Shown here in pieces: positions 42,828 through 56,100 of a DNA stretch of 64,000 nt. How positions within the stretch are numbered: the first letter of the stretch is position 1; the number at the start of each line of letters is the position of its first letter. A program made the translations under genes and the position numbers. The notes beneath the pieces were generated by a model, which saw only the letters and a list, made by a program, of their open reading frames with translations, was not told where the DNA came from and did not search any database. This DNA comes from Gautieria morchelliformis. Its lineage: Eukaryota > Basidiomycota > Agaricomycetes > Gomphales > Gomphaceae. The DNA is taken from contig WHVA01000083.1 in the NCBI GenBank assembly GCA_015179125.1, forward strand, positions 229,167 to 293,166. Direction: 5' to 3'.

Positions 42828-45800
42828 AGATAGAGGACACCCTAATAGGGCACCCTTACGTAATCTCTAACCCTAACCCTAAAAGTGGCCAAAATCCTGA
42901 AGTCGAGTAAAAAAAAAAAAAATACTCATTAGATTTCAGATCAAGGATGCCTCCCCACCCATAGTCTATGTATTGTAATGTATTAAGTACCAAAGTGCTA
43001 TGCATAGGCAGCCTTTGCTTTCTCAGCCATCCAAGGGGGTAAAGTCCGGTGTCCATGAGACCTTCGGTTTGCCCAGGCAGCCATTGAGCCAGAAAGGCCT
43101 TGTGAGTATGCTGAAATGAATCTGGCAGATCTATTTGCATAGCTACTCCAAAAAAAAAAAACAATGAGTAATCCATATTCAGATGATGTGGAAACCACTG
43201 ACTGCTGAATTTGGATCAATGGGATATCATCAAGGCATGCAATCACATTGCGCTCCATGGCATCCATATCTGTTGTTTGTGCACTTGACCTGTATCGGAA
43301 CTTGACTGCACCCCAGTATTGCTCAATAAAGTTGAGCTCACAATGAAATTTTGGATAAAATTCACAAATGTGGCCATGGGAGGTGATGTACTCCTCAAGC
43401 TGTGAGTTCTGTGAACAAAAGTCGGGCTGACAAAATAAAAGACGCCGGCAGCAGCAGGCTGTCTTCCCTGTCTCACATTTGAAGCCTGGACACTGGGCAT
43501 TCAAGGTTCCAGTTTGTGGCCAAAGACCCCGCTCACGAATAATAGTCTCCATGCCTTTAAACCATCCAGGCATTGTCGGATGGTCATCTGGGTAATAAAA
43601 ATCTTGTGATTGCTGATTAGCACCAGTCCCAAAAGAACCATTTCGCATCCTTGGTGTGTCTTTATTTGGCACCCAATCCTTGCTTGCACCCTTGGGCATT
43701 TTTCGTGCAGAAAGGGCATCAGCAGCTCGCTTTTGGTGGCTAGGGGCATTGTCAAATGCAAAGAGGCCAGTGGCAAATCCATTGACCTTAGATTCAAAGA
43801 TGTCAATTGCTTTTTCTACCTGTCGCATCAAGTCATCACAGGAGAAGTATCCATCACGGTCCTTCCCAGCTTTGAAAATGATGTGTGTCTCACTAAATTC
43901 AGCAAACCGGTCAGTGATTGTTACTGGGTTGGAAAGGTACGCACTCATTGCCATCAGTAAGCCATCCCCATTCTGAGGTGACAAAGTCAGAAATCATCAA
44001 GGAGGCACCTTCACCTTTGCGCTGTGGGGTTGCCTTGTCACTTGAATGAGACCATTGAGTCTTTCGGCGATCATATGCATAGAATGTGGATTCATCATGG
44101 GTGACTAGAATGAGTCGAAATCGGCCCTTTTGAGGAACTGGGAAGCCTCTCAGGGTGTTATCAATGTTCCCATCATTGTCATAGGTAAACATGTGTTTTT
44201 CATACTCTTTCCATCGTGTAAGGAACTCCTTTCGGTATTGAACAACATCTTCTTGTTCATGACCATCAATGTACATGCCATTCTTCTTTCGACCATATCA
44301 CCAATCCAACTTCTTCAGCCATCGTTGGGCAGTCCTCACTGAGATATTCCATGCTTTTGATCCTAACTTCACTTGCATCTCAGGTGTGGCAACAAAGTCT
44401 ACAATATCCTGCGCTCGAACATAGCCACCCTTGGCCTTTTCCATCAGATGAAGCTGGATCTCTTGTGCAAAATCTTCATGGTCCAAGATGGATGAATGGT
44501 TCTGACCTCGACGATGAGTGGGTAGTTTGCCAGAGGCAAGGAATTGATGAATCCAGGTGCGTATGTTGCGCGCTCGTTTTGATCCACTCTGAACTCCAAG
44601 CCCCAGTGATTTAGCAACAACCAGAGAGACCTCTCTCCATGAATATGACAGCTCTGTGTCCATGTACAAGTTGAGTGTCCCAACCATTGCAGTAATTCAT
44701 GAACGAAAGATAACAGCAAGTTTTGGATCACGCGCTTTGACACTCAGTTTTGCTCTTGCTTGATGCAGTTCTGGGAAATTCTTGTAATTCAAGATGTTCA
44801 ATGCTCCATCTGCAGTCGTTTCTTCTTCATTTTGATCATCGATTGGTATGCGGCCCTTTCGCATCTCCTCCAAGAGTTTGTTAACACGCATTTGACGGTC
44901 TGCCAATATATTCTTAGAATTCACATCATCAGTGGCAGAGTCCTCTGAGGATTCTTCCTCTTCTTCCTCTTGGAAGTCATGGTATTGGTGCTGGAGACCT
45001 TGTAAGCAACGCTGTCATTGTTATCTCAAACGCTTACCATCTTTGGAGATGCAGGTCCATCTTGCATTTCCACAGAATCACAAACAGTCTCTGAGTTCTC
45101 CCTGTTGTTTTTAGCAGTCTCCTTCACTGATTGCATCCAGGCTGATATTGAGGGCTGTCCCATAGCTGCGAGCCTTTCCCGAAGACCTTTTCGTCGCCTG
45201 AGTGTCCGTGCAGAATTTTTCGTGTATTGCTGGGGGCGCTTCTTTTGACCCCATTTCAGCTTTTCAGCAGCTGTTGCAAGCTCTTGGCCTGTCCGAAGCA
45301 CCTCAGAAAAGGTGAGCAGTGCTGCTTCATCATTGATCTCTGCTTCCTCTTCATCATCCAGCTCCCAGTCCCCATCTTCAGAGTCCAAGTCTGATTCATC
45401 ATCAGACAGGTCATCCTCCACAAAAGCTAATTGGCCATGGATCTCTTCAACATCAGCTTCTGAGCCCTCTCGCTCCATGTTTGAGCTCTCCTGCATTGTT
45501 CCCAAGGTGGTCTGGTTGTAATCCACATCATCAGACTCATCCTCCCAGTTTGCGGCATCATCCTCTACAGTTACACCATGGTCATTGGAGCACCCTTTCT
45601 CAGGTTTTTGAGGCATGCTAATCGCGCTTTAGAGTTCCGGCCCATGCTGGATGCGCAAGGTACAGAGATGCGGTTGGTTCAGCGAGCTTTTCTTCAATTT
45701 TCGCGCTCTGCTTATGTCACGTGATCACTTACATAAGCGGCCAAATTTCTTCATCGTCCCTGCTCAAAAATTTTCTGAGCATGTCCTCGCATCATAGAAG

Positions 45801-46022
45801 TGATTTCCTGCACTTTTGTAAAATTCAAGTTTTTTAGTCTATATATAGCTCAATTTTTATTCAAATAATATTCTGTTTCCTAGGAATCATTTCTAGAGGT
45901 TATTTGCATGGATTGTAGGACGCAAAGTTGCGAAAAATTGACCGTGTGAACGTCTATTTGAGCTCAAAATATTGTGCTAAACTAGATTACGTAAGGGTGC
46001 CCTATTAGGGTGTCCTCTATCT
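42828..46022. mobile_element. Tc1/mariner-like DNA transposon T1, 3,195 bp
   Basis: A perfect 38-bp terminal inverted repeat (42828-42865 and 45985-46022) starts AGATAGAGGACACCCTAATA and ends GGGCACCCTTACGTAATC. The target duplication is TA (42826-42827 and 46023-46024). Restoring the target joins two parts of copia A pol. It carries one transposase gene on the minus strand. Two telomere-like CCCTAA units lie at 42869-42881, just inside the left repeat. Confidence 0.93.
42998..45616 (-). pseudogene. T1 DDE transposase (DDE_3-like), inactivated
   Basis: Cut-and-paste transposase of the IS630-Tc1-mariner type. Start MPQKPEKGCSNDHGVTVEDD with an acidic N-terminus. An intron near 45037-45000 joins SPKM to HQYHDFQEEEEEE. 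Catalytic blocks: VTHDESTFYAYDRRKTQW (first Asp), LFAFDNAPSHQKRA (second Asp) and FHCELNFIEQYWGAVKFRYR (catalytic Glu in NFIEQYW). Two in-frame TGA codons at 44697-44699 and 44298-44300 stand where the T2 homologue has Arg, which suits CGA-to-TGA change. A GT-AG intron after GGCAATGA near 43971 joins to ETHIIFKAGKDRDGYF. C-terminus ANRSARFISAYSQGLSG. Confidence 0.85.
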
Positions 46023-46024
46023 TA

Positions 46025-46963
46025 CCAGAACAGACTGCACGGATCGACCCGCTTGAGGGGTTTGAGAGGGCGGACGCACCGCCAGACCCGCCGCAGGGTA
46101 GGGGCCAGCGCACGCGAAAACCCTCTGCGTAGGTGCGAGGGATCGCGGACGGTGCAGGCAGCAGTACGGGCCGCGCAAACGCGCCTGCCTACCCACGGGG
46201 ATTACTGCTACCCACGGATGGCACGGCGTTGGCTGCTCTGGCAGAGCTGGACAGTGGCATCGCCGCCGAGCCCGAGGGGGAGATGTGCCGCCCCCTCGAG
46301 TACTCGATGGCAGCAGCGGCACGCGACGTGGGGGACGACCCAATCAGCGTGGCTGATGCGCGTTCCCACGACGACTGGCCGCTGTGGGACGCCTCGATCA
46401 AGCGCGAGCTGTGCCAGCATGCGGATCTAGGCACTTGGGACCTGGTGGAACCACCGGATGGCACGAGCATCGTGGGGAGCAGGCTTGTCTTCCACTACAA
46501 GCGCGACACGAGCGGTCAGGTCGTGGCACACAAGACCAGACTTGTCATGCAAGGGTTCTCACAAACCGAAGGGATTGATTACAACGAGACCTTTTCCCCA
46601 CCGCAAAACTCTCCGCCATCCGTATTATAGCTGCCATAGCAGTCAGGAACGACTGGGAGCTGGAGCAAACCAATATAGACGGCGCATACCTCAACGCACC
46701 GATCACCGAGACGGTTTACATGCGTCAACCCAAGGGCTATGAAGTTGCTGGCAGGGAAAACCACATCTGCCACCTTAACCATGCGATCTACGGGTTAAAG
46801 CAGTTGGGGAGGGAATGGTACGACATGTTGTGTGGAATCATGTACAGGTTCGGTTTCATGCGATGCAAGGCGGAACACGCTGTGTTCCACCAATACGCTG
46901 ACCAGGACGCGCTCATTGTCGCCATTGATGTCGACGACCTCACCATGGCAGGCAATTCGAGGG
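46025..46963 (+). pseudogene. copia A reverse transcriptase, first part
   Basis: Begins after T1. The frame 46133-46630 has DDWPLWDASIKRELCQHADL, GTWDLVEPPDGTSIVGSR and VMQGFSQTEGIDYNETFSP. A frameshift near 46600 moves to AIRIIAAIAVRNDWELEQTN, IDGAYLNAPITETVYMRQPK and HAIYGLKQLGREWYD. The polymerase active site IAIDVDDLTMAG is at 46919-46954. It is cut at GNSRA by element B and resumes at 51733. Confidence 0.88.
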
Positions 46964-46968
46964 CCGCG

Positions 46969-47203
46969 TGTTGTAAAACCGGTCATACTTGACCGATCAC
47001 CGGTCCCCCTTTGTGCATTGTTCTCCTTGCGCAGTCTCCGCAGTTTCCCTTTTGTTTAGCTCCTTATTGTCTTATCCTATTGTCCCCATTCCCATTTTAG
47101 AGTACAAAAGGAACTATAGAGTATAAGTAGCGTACGCTTGCTCGACGACCTCTCAGCTTACACTGAAGTCGTCCTAGTATCTATCTAGACTACTGCGCCA
47201 ACA
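46969..47203 (+). repeat. left LTR of copia B
   Basis: 235 bp, begins TGTTGTAAAACCGGTCATAC and ends GCGCCAACA. Confidence 0.95.
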
Positions 47204-47216
47204 GGTTATGGGCCCC
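47204..47216 (+). promoter_or_regulatory. primer-binding site of copia B
   Basis: GGTTATGGGCCCC, identical to that of A. In B the frame from its ATG stops after five codons, so gag probably starts downstream near 47295. Confidence 0.7.
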
Positions 47217-47294
47217 GCGCTCTAAATCGCCCCAAACCTACAGATAGTCGACTACGTATCACATTCCCTCTACCTGCAGTTTCCGCACCCAACC

Positions 47295-50200
47295 ATGGCT
47301 GATCGAAATTACTCTCCACCATCGAGAAGTTTGATGGGACGAACTGGGATAGCTGGGCTTTCTCGCTGAAAGCCGCACTAATGTTCATCGATGCACTACG
47401 CATCGCTGAAGGGACCGAATCAACCCCCTCCATGAGCACTCCACCAACTGACGAGGAGCGCAAGCGATTCGATGATTGGGAGAAGCGTTCTCGACAAGGC
47501 CTCTCCCTCCTACTAGTCTCAGTAAAGCCCTCCGTTCACCAGTCCCTCGACATGATGAAAACCCTAGAAGAAAATTGGGGTAATCTCAAGACGACCTACG
47601 GAACAAGGACTGGCCTAAATCTCTGGGTCGACTATCGCAGATACACCACGATGACTTTCTCACCTGGCACGCAACTCACTCAGCAGATCGACGAGATGTC
47701 TGAGCTGAAGAACCGCATTGTCGCAGCGGGCCTAGCTATTAGTGACCCCCTCCACACGCTCAACGTGCTCCAGGCCCTACCCTCATCGTACGAAATCGTG
47801 CAGCAGATGATCCTTGCCACCATCACCGACTTTTCCAAGATTGACTGGGCAAACACTCGGAGTCGCATCCTGTCCGAGGAGCTTCGACAGGGCTCACAAC
47901 CAAGCGCAAATGCCATCCGCGCAAAGTCGAACGTTGGAAAAGATAAGTGCAATTACTGCACCGGCACTGGACATTGGGAAAAGGACTGTAGACGCAAAAC
48001 TTGTGGCCTCTCACGCGAAGAAGCCCAGTCTGAAGCACGAAAAGGGAAGGGAAAGAGAAAAGAGAAAAAGGAAAAGGGAACGACACCCTCAGTGAGCGCT
48101 GTTATATCAGACCATCCTGATTTGGTTGCTACGGAAGCACCTGTATCTACCGCAGAGACTTCCAATGACGCTGTCTGCTTTTATATCGCGTGTGAACGCA
48201 ACTGGATGTTGGATTCAGGATGCACTGACCACATCACAAACAACATCGCCGACTTCTCGGAGTACCGTTCACTTGCCGCACCCAGACGTGCCTACTTCGC
48301 CGATAAAACGACCTCTGTCCCCTACATTGGCATAGGCACGGTCACTGGGCTATCAAGAGTCAATGGTCAGGAACGGAAGATCACTCTCCATGATGTGCTG
48401 CACGCACCTGACATTGGAGGCAGATTCTTCAGCGTGCTAAAAATCAACCTAAAAGGCTTCACAACAGCTTTTTCGGGTTCTAAAGCCACAATATCAAAGA
48501 ACGGAACAGTATTTGCAGAAGCACGAGTGAACGGACAACACTACTGGCTCTCACTGCAAACCAACACTCCCTCTGTATCACATGTACATGCCACCCCACT
48601 CGACATTCTCCACGCTCGACTGGGACACCTCTCTTGGTCATCTTTGCGACACATCGATGACAAGCTCGAGTCAGGTACAAAACGTGCACTAGCTACATGT
48701 GAAGGCTGCCTACTAGGAAAGTCCACGCGGCGAAAGTTTGTCCCTTCAACTCATCGCTGCACTGAACCCTTCGCTCTTGTCCACATGGACCTAGCAGGCC
48801 CGATGAATACCTGCTCGATCCAAGGCAACTATTACCACTTCGTTTTAGTTGATGACTATACATGGCACAAATGGATCTATTTCTTAAAAGCTAAGAACGA
48901 AGCTTTCACGCACTTTAAGAATTTCCATGCACTAGTTGGAAACTATTACGACGGATCGCTCAGAGCTATACGCACTGATCGCGGGGGGGAGTTCCTATCA
49001 CAGGAATTCACTCAATACCTGGAAAAGCAAGGTATACACCATAGTCTCACTGCACCGAACACACCTCAGCAGAACGGAGTTGCTGAACGCGCAAACCGAA
49101 CAATAGCAGAGGCGGCCAGAGCAATGTTGTACAGTGCAGGCATATCATAAGGATTCTGGGAGTTCGCAGTGGGCGCTGCGGTACATGTTCGAAACCGAGC
49201 CCCATCTCGCGTCATCTCAAATACTTCCCCATATGAACTTCTGACAGGAGGCAAACCCGACCTCTCCTATCTCCGCGTCTTTGGATGCCTCGCGTATGCC
49301 CACATAACGACAAATCGAACAAAATATGATCCAACCTCACAAAAGCTCGTGTTTGTAGGGTATGACAATTCCACTAAGGGGTATAAGTTGTGGAACCAAT
49401 TGTCCAAACGGACTGTCATATCTACTGATGGCGTTTTCAAGGAAACAGTTTTTCCTCTCAAATCTACCCCAAAGCTCCCACTCAATTCTCCCACATCCGC
49501 TCCACCTCTTCTCTCACAACCATCGTCGCCATCTGCGCAAATCGATCTAGCTCTACCAGAGAGTGACGACGAAGACGTATACCCTTTACCACCAGCGCCA
49601 CCTGGTACGGCTGACCAGCCTCCCACGGCCCCGTCAGCGTCGCCACCACCCAACATTCCCGATGCAGCGAGTGCTCCACCGGAAATTGAACCAGGTGCAG
49701 CTCCTGATCAACTTCCCGCACCACCTGGAACTCCTGAACCCCTCATCCGCCGATCCCAACGCATCCAACAGCGCGTCCTAGCCCCACAACCGGACAATGC
49801 CAGCCCAGACGCATACCACAGCCACAAAGCTGGCCCATCCACTCTGCATGACTCGTCATCAGCGTCCGCGACATGGGATGACTCGATAGTATCGTACCTG
49901 GCTTCAGCACCAACAACACCTACCGGTGATCCAAACACGTACGAGTACGCGATCTCATGCTTGGATGCGGAGAAATGGCGCCCTGCCATGCAAGAGGAGA
50001 TCAAGTGCCTTCTTGAAAATGGCACTTGGGAATTGTGTGACCTCCCACAAGGTCGCAAGGCAATTAAATGTAAGTGGGTATACTTGACGAAGCGTGACAC
50101 CGCCGGCCTTGTCATCCGTTACCGCGCACGTCTCGTCGCCAAAGGTTTTTCACAAACCGCCGGCATCGATTTTGAAGAAACCTTCGCACCCGTCGCAAGG

Positions 50201-51517
50201 CTTGACTCCTTGAGGTTGCTGCTCGCGCTCGCAGCCCGGTTGGATTGGGACATCCACCATGTTGATATCAAATCAGCGTATCTCAACGGAGACTTGGACG
50301 AGGAAATTTATATGGATCAACTGAAGGGTTTCGCGATCCAAGGGAAGGAAGACAAGGTGTGTCACCTCAAAAAGGCCATCTACGGCTTAAAGCAGGCGGG
50401 TCGGCAATGGCACATCCACCTGAGCGACACACTGGAGGGACTTGGATTTCAGAAACTCATATCTAACGATGCTTCAATCTTTATCAAACGTCACGACAGG
50501 GGGGACCCGCTTATAGCATTGGTCTATGTTGACGACATCGCCCTTTTGGGCATCCTAGATGCAATTCAAGACCTCAAACGCGCACTTGCCCTGCGCTACA
50601 AGATAACTGATCTAGGGGAGATCAGACAGTTCCTTGGTCTACACATCACTCATGACCGTCCGAAGAGATCGCTCACCATCGGCCAGTCGCCTTACATTGA
50701 ACGCATGCTAACGCGTTTCAACATGTCTAGCTGCAGACCAAATTATACCCCACTCGCCACAGGGACACAGCTCGTTGCAAACACTGAGAAAGACTCAGAC
50801 TCGTCCCTTACTTCTCAATATCAGCAAATCGTCGGATCGCTCATGTACGCCATGCTAGGTTCCCGACCCGACATCTGCTTTGCTGTCAACCGGCTCTCTC
50901 AATTCGGTTCCAAGCCTGCCCAAGAACATCTATACGCTGCGCAGCACGTACTCCGTTACTTGTTCGCCACACGAGATGCCACACTGACATATGGATCTAA
51001 TGATTCCACCGAATTAATCAGGTACAGCGACTCTGACTGGGCCTCCGATCCCGATAACCGCCGCTCGACGACCGGCTACACCCTCATCCTCGCCGGAGGT
51101 GCTATTGCTTGGGCCACCCAGAAGCAACACACTGTCGCTTTGTCGTCCACTGAAGCCGAGTACATGGCTCTCTGCGAATGTGCAAAGCACATACAGTGGA
51201 CGCTTTCCCTTTTAAATCAACTCGATTTCGCCGTTGACCTCCCACTCGAAGTTTTTTGTGATTCCTCTGGAGCAAAAGAAATCGCAACTAATAACGTTTT
51301 TCATAAGCGGACCAAACACATCGACATTCGTTATCACTACATACGAGAATTGGTCAACAAGCAAGTCATCAACATCCTCCCTATACCATTGAAAGAAAAC
51401 ATTGCGGACCTCTTGACAAAATCCTTGCCTCAAAACCAACACCGCTATCTTGCAAGGAGATTTGGTCTCATTGATAGTTCAAGTACGGGGGAGTGTTGTA
51501 AAACCGGTCATACTTGA
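47295..51517 (+). pseudogene. copia B gag-pol polyprotein (single internal stop)
   Basis: The likely start ATGGCTGATCGA at 47295 is one base out of frame with the downstream text TIEKFDGTNWDSWAFSLKAA. From there the frame is open to 49147. Gag is followed by zinc knuckle CNYCTGTGHWEKDC, protease MLDSGCTDHITNN, ILHARLGHLSW and integrase HMDLAGPMNTC ... DRGGEFLSQEF ... NTPQQNGVAERANRT. A TAA at 49148-49150 interrupts the same frame, which continues to 51517. The rest has reverse transcriptase VAKGFSQTAGIDFEETFAPV and active site LVYVDDIALLG, and RNase H YSDSDWASDPDNRRSTTGYT and SSTEAEYMAL. Apart from the two defects it looks complete. Confidence 0.93.
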
Positions 51518-51727
51518 CCGATCACCGGTCCCCCTTTGCGCATTGTTCTCCTTGCACAGTCTCTGCAGTTTCCCTTTTGTTTAGCTCCTTATTGTCTTTC
51601 CTATTGTCCCCATTCCCATTTTAGAGTACAAAAGGAACTATAGAGTATAAGTAGCGTACGCTTGCTCGACGACCTCTCAGCTTACACTGAAGTCGTCCTA
51701 GTATCTATCTAGACTACTGCGCCAACA
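51494..51727 (+). repeat. right LTR of copia B
   Basis: 234 bp, nearly identical to 46969-47203; one A of the left copy is missing near position 130. Confidence 0.95.
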
Positions 51728-51732
51728 CCGCG

Positions 51733-52656
51733 ATCCGAAGATTCAAGGATGAGTTGCACACCGTCCTCAAGATTAAGGATATGGGGGATCTACATTGGTT
51801 ACTGGGGATCGAAGTCAAACGGGACTGTGAGCTGTGAACTCTCTCTCTCTCACAGCAAGCTTACATCGAGAGGATCCTCGAGCGATTCAGCCTACAGGAC
51901 GCCAATCCCTTGACCACGCCACTCGATCCCCATCATAAGCTGTCCCTATCGCAATCCCCATCCACACCTCGACAATACGACGATATGCGCAACGTCCCCT
52001 ACAGGGAGGCCATCGGCTCCCTGATGTACGCGGCGCTGGGCACGCGCCCAGACATATCGTTCTCTGTCTCATTCCTCGCACAGTTCATGCAGAATCTGGG
52101 GAGGGCACATTGGGAGGCGGTAAAAAGAGTCTTTCGTTACCTGAAGGGAACAAAAGACACGTGCCTCATCATTGGAGGGACGGGACAGGGCCTAGAGGTG
52201 TTCTCAGATGCAGATTGGGCCTCACAGGAACACAGACACTCTATTTCTGGTTACGTGTTCACGATCGACGGAGGAGCGGTCTCCTGGAGCTCAAAGAAGC
52301 AACCTATCGTCGCACTCTCGACGACGGAGGCTGAGTACATCACAGCGACGCACGCTGCGAAGGAGGCTCTTTGGATTTGGACCTTTATCGCGGAAATAGT
52401 GCGACCACTCAAGGAGCCCGTCACCATTCACTTAGACAATATTTCTGCCATCTCTATCACGAATAATGACGCGTACCACCCCCATACCAAACATATCGAC
52501 ATTCGCTACCACTTCATACGGGACGCTGTTCGCAGGAAGCTCATACAGGTCGACTATGTCCCTACAGCTGACATGGTGGCGGACATGATCACCAAACCCC
52601 TAGCCCGGCACAAGGTACAGTACCTGAACACGCTGGTAGGGATGCGTTCCGCTTAA
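51733..52656 (+). pseudogene. copia A reverse transcriptase end and RNase H
   Basis: Resumes the A frame exactly: AIRRFKDELHTVLKIKDMGD, then WLLGIEVKRD. An in-frame TGA near 51836 is followed by TLSLSQQAYIERILERFSL. RNase H motifs: FSDADWASQEHRHSISGYVF, STTEAEYITATHAAKEALWI and HTKHIDIRYHFIRDAV. Ends LVGMRSA with a TAA just before the purine tract and right LTR. Confidence 0.9.
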
Positions 52657-53198
52657 GGGGGAGTGTTGGGGTTATCGGGGATAAGCTAGAACGCAGTCAG
52701 GGTGGAGGGGAGGTCAGCCAGGGTATTGTTTCGTGTCAGCAGCCTCAGGTGTTAGCAACTCGGGGTTATGGCAGGGAAGGTTCGGTAGAGTTCTTAGAAA
52801 GCTAGAATCAAATACACTCTCTCAGTGAATTTATTGTCACTGTTATATTAATACAATGCCTAGAATCAAATACACTACATGATTTTCAGTCAACATGCTA
52901 TGTAAATATGAAAGATACTACTCGCCTCTCTCAGTGAATTTATTGTCACTGGGAGAGGAGTACTACTCTGTCTCAGAATGCATATACGTGCACCCGGCCC
53001 TTTAGCACCCAAGGGCTCGCGCGTCGAAGTCATTTCAAACTCCGCTGGGTGCAGCCGCTTGTGAAAATAGAAATAACAGAATGAAATGGAGAGGTAGAGA
53101 GTGACTGGAAAATTTCGAAAATAAGCAGAGAAGTGAATGCATGGTACAAGAACAATGTGAGAAATAATTGGAAACCATACAATAAATTGAATATATTA

Positions 53199-56100
53199 AG
53201 ATAGAAGTCATCTTAAACTGGCACCTTTATGTAAGCGGGCGCTTAGGTCACGTGATGCGCCAAATCCTTGCCTTGGGGATTTTTTTTTTTTTTCTTTTTT
53301 TTTTCCCTTTCAGAAGGCACCTTGGTGCAATGACATGTTCTATAATATAGTGACATTGAATCATTTTACATGAATCCCTTGTCCAACTCAGACATAATGT
53401 TTGGAGGTAAAGTACGATGGCCATGGTATTTACCGTTTGCCCAGACAGCTTGTGCCCCATTCAACCCTTTTTTGTAGGCATCTATAAATCGGGCCGACCT
53501 ATTAGCATACCTGTTGAGGAGTCAGAATCTGCTGATAGGAAACAATTCTTACACACCTCTGAATCTGTACCAAGGGGACATCATCTAGACAGGCAAGCAT
53601 GATTTTTTCCATCTCATCGATGTTGGAGGTGTGTGCACTGGATTGATAGCGTAATTTTGCCACACCCCAGTACTGCTCAATAAAATTGACTTCACAATGA
53701 AATTTTGGGTAAAAATCACAAATATGCCCCCAGGAGGTGATGTATTCTTCCAATTCAGACTTCTGTGAGGCAAAGTCTGGTTGAATGAATAGTAGCCGCC
53801 AGCAGCAGCAGTCTGTGCGACCAGCCTCACACTTAAACCCCTCACATTGTGCAAGAAGTCCAGTTGCCGGCCAGAGACCCCACTCTTTTATTATGACCTC
53901 CATGCCCTTGAACCAGCCTGGCATTGTGGGGTGATTATCAGGGAAATAGAGAGGCTGGGGTGTTCCATCTGCGAATTTACCATCCCACATCTTTGGGCCA
54001 TCTTTCTGGTGTGTCCATATTTCCCGTGGTGATTTGATCATCCTATGAGCAGAGAGTGCATTGGCGGCACGTTTTTGGTGGCTTGGAGCATTGTCAAACA
54101 TAAACAGTCCTGTTGCTGTGCCATTTGTTTTTGATTCAAATATATCCAGTGCATTCTCAACTTGTTTGAGTAAATCCTCAGCAGAAAAATAACCATCTCG
54201 ATTCTTGCCAGCTTTGAAGACAATTCGAGCTTCACTAGACACAGTTTAGTCTCAAAAAAATAGTTCAAGGTAATGATACTTGCTCATTATCATCCTTTAA
54301 ACATCCCCATTCAGATGTAAGAAAGTCTGACACCATGAGAGACTGTCCTTCCCTTTCTGCTCTGGCAATGCCTTCTCACTTGAGTGTATCCATTTTGTTT
54401 TCCGACGGTCATTTGCATAAAATGTTGACTCATCATGGGTGACCAAAATGAGCCGGAACCGACCTCCAGGGACATAGAATCCTTTGGGAGTGGTGAGCAC
54501 ATTTCCTGAATGGTCATATGTGACCATTCGCTTTGAGTACTCATCCCAGCGTGCCAGAAACCCAGTACGATCTGCCACAACATCTTCACGTTCATGACCA
54601 TCAATGTACATCCCATTTCGTTTCCTTGAAAACCGCCAGTCATGTTTACGCAACCACCGCTGTGCCGTAGAGAGGCTGATTTTAGTTTTTTATTGCAAAG
54701 TCGGTCTTGCATCTCTGGGGTGGCCATATAATCAACGACATCTTGAGCTCGTATATAACCTTCCTTGGCAATTGACTGCAGATGCAGCTGAATTGCCTCA
54801 GACAAGTCTTCATCCTCTAGAAATGAAGAAGCATGCTGATCACATTGATGCACTGGCAGTTTGCCACTGGCCAGAAACTGGTGAATCCATGAACACAGAG
54901 TCCGTGCATGTCGAATGCCCTTGCCTGCTGCTCTGGCAGTGAGTAGGGATGCTTCGCGCCATGAAAATGAAAGGTTTGGGTCAAGGTAAAGGTTCAAAGT
55001 ACCAACCATTGCCGTGAGTCGGCTCCGCAAGAACACATCCTGTTTCTTATCTTTACTGGCTACAGCAAGCTTTGATCGTGCTTCACGCAGCGCAGGGAAA
55101 TTCCGCCAGTTAAGCCCACCCAGTGCTGTGTCTGTGGCATTTGGCTGGCTCTTGTCTCGTAGGTTCTGAAGCAGTTCCTGTACATTTTGTGCAGCATATG
55201 CACAATTTATTATTATTTCAGCCTCAGAGTTGTCTGGGGACTCTGAGTCATACACAGTCTCACTTGTCTGAGGGGCACTTTTCTTGGAGGTTGTAGCAGT
55301 AATAGGAGGCTAAGCAGGTGTTCAGGTGAGAAATTGAAACCAAGAGTGAACTTGAAAACATACCTTACTCTCAGCTGAATGCTCTTCATTGTCTGAAGGA
55401 TCTGACAACATTTCTACAATGTCTGCCGATGCTGTGACCCTTTTATCTGCTTTTGAGAAGAAACTTGTGATAAATTTACTCCCTGCATTGGCCATGTCTT
55501 TTCTTTTTGCAGCCCACCGTTGTTTCGACCTCACTGAATTCCCAGTGTATTGTTTTGGCCGCTTTCTCCCCTTCTCCCTCTCTCTTTCAGCAGCAGCAGC
55601 AGTGTCATGGGCTCTCTGCAGTGTTTCTGCAAATATCAATAGAGCCGCATCAGTACAGATTTCCCCTTCTGCATCTTCGCCTCCTGCCGTGTCATCTTCC
55701 AACTGTGAATCTTCATCATCTGAATGCCACACAATAGATGCATCATCTCCAAGCATTGAAACCCATACAGAAGCCGCATCCTCTCCTTCAGCTTCAAGTG
55801 AGGCATGTTCCTCAATAGAAAGTAAGTGATCATCAGTATCATCCACAACCGCAGCCTCCTGTGGCCTTGGACATGTGGATTTGAGATTACGGAGCCGAGA
55901 AGTTTTGTGTTTAGACCTTCGTCCCATGGCTGTGGCTCAGAGTGAGTCTATGAACTTACAATCCTTAGGCCTGAGGCAGGAGAGTAAAAAACTACAACAA
56001 TACTGTGTTAGAGCAAGCAAGGGAAAAAAAGTGACTTTTACCTGTGTGATGCGGCGTGATGCGCGAGCAAGCACAAAAAGCAATGTTAAACACTGATGAG

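Larger units (their letters stand above)
46969..51727 (+). mobile_element. copia retrotransposon B, 4,759 bp
   Basis: Inserted in the reverse transcriptase of A. The LTRs are 235 and 234 bp and differ at about four positions including one indel, so B is fairly young. Target duplication CCGCG (46964-46968 and 51728-51732). One polyprotein with a single internal stop plus a probable one-base defect near its start. PBS GGTTATGGGCCCC at 47204; purine tract GGGGGAG at 51487-51493. Confidence 0.95.

Noticed and set aside
49148..49150. Programmed read-through of a gag-pol stop in copia B
   Set aside because: The stop lies after the integrase core region, not at a gag-pol border, so a simple nonsense mutation is more likely.
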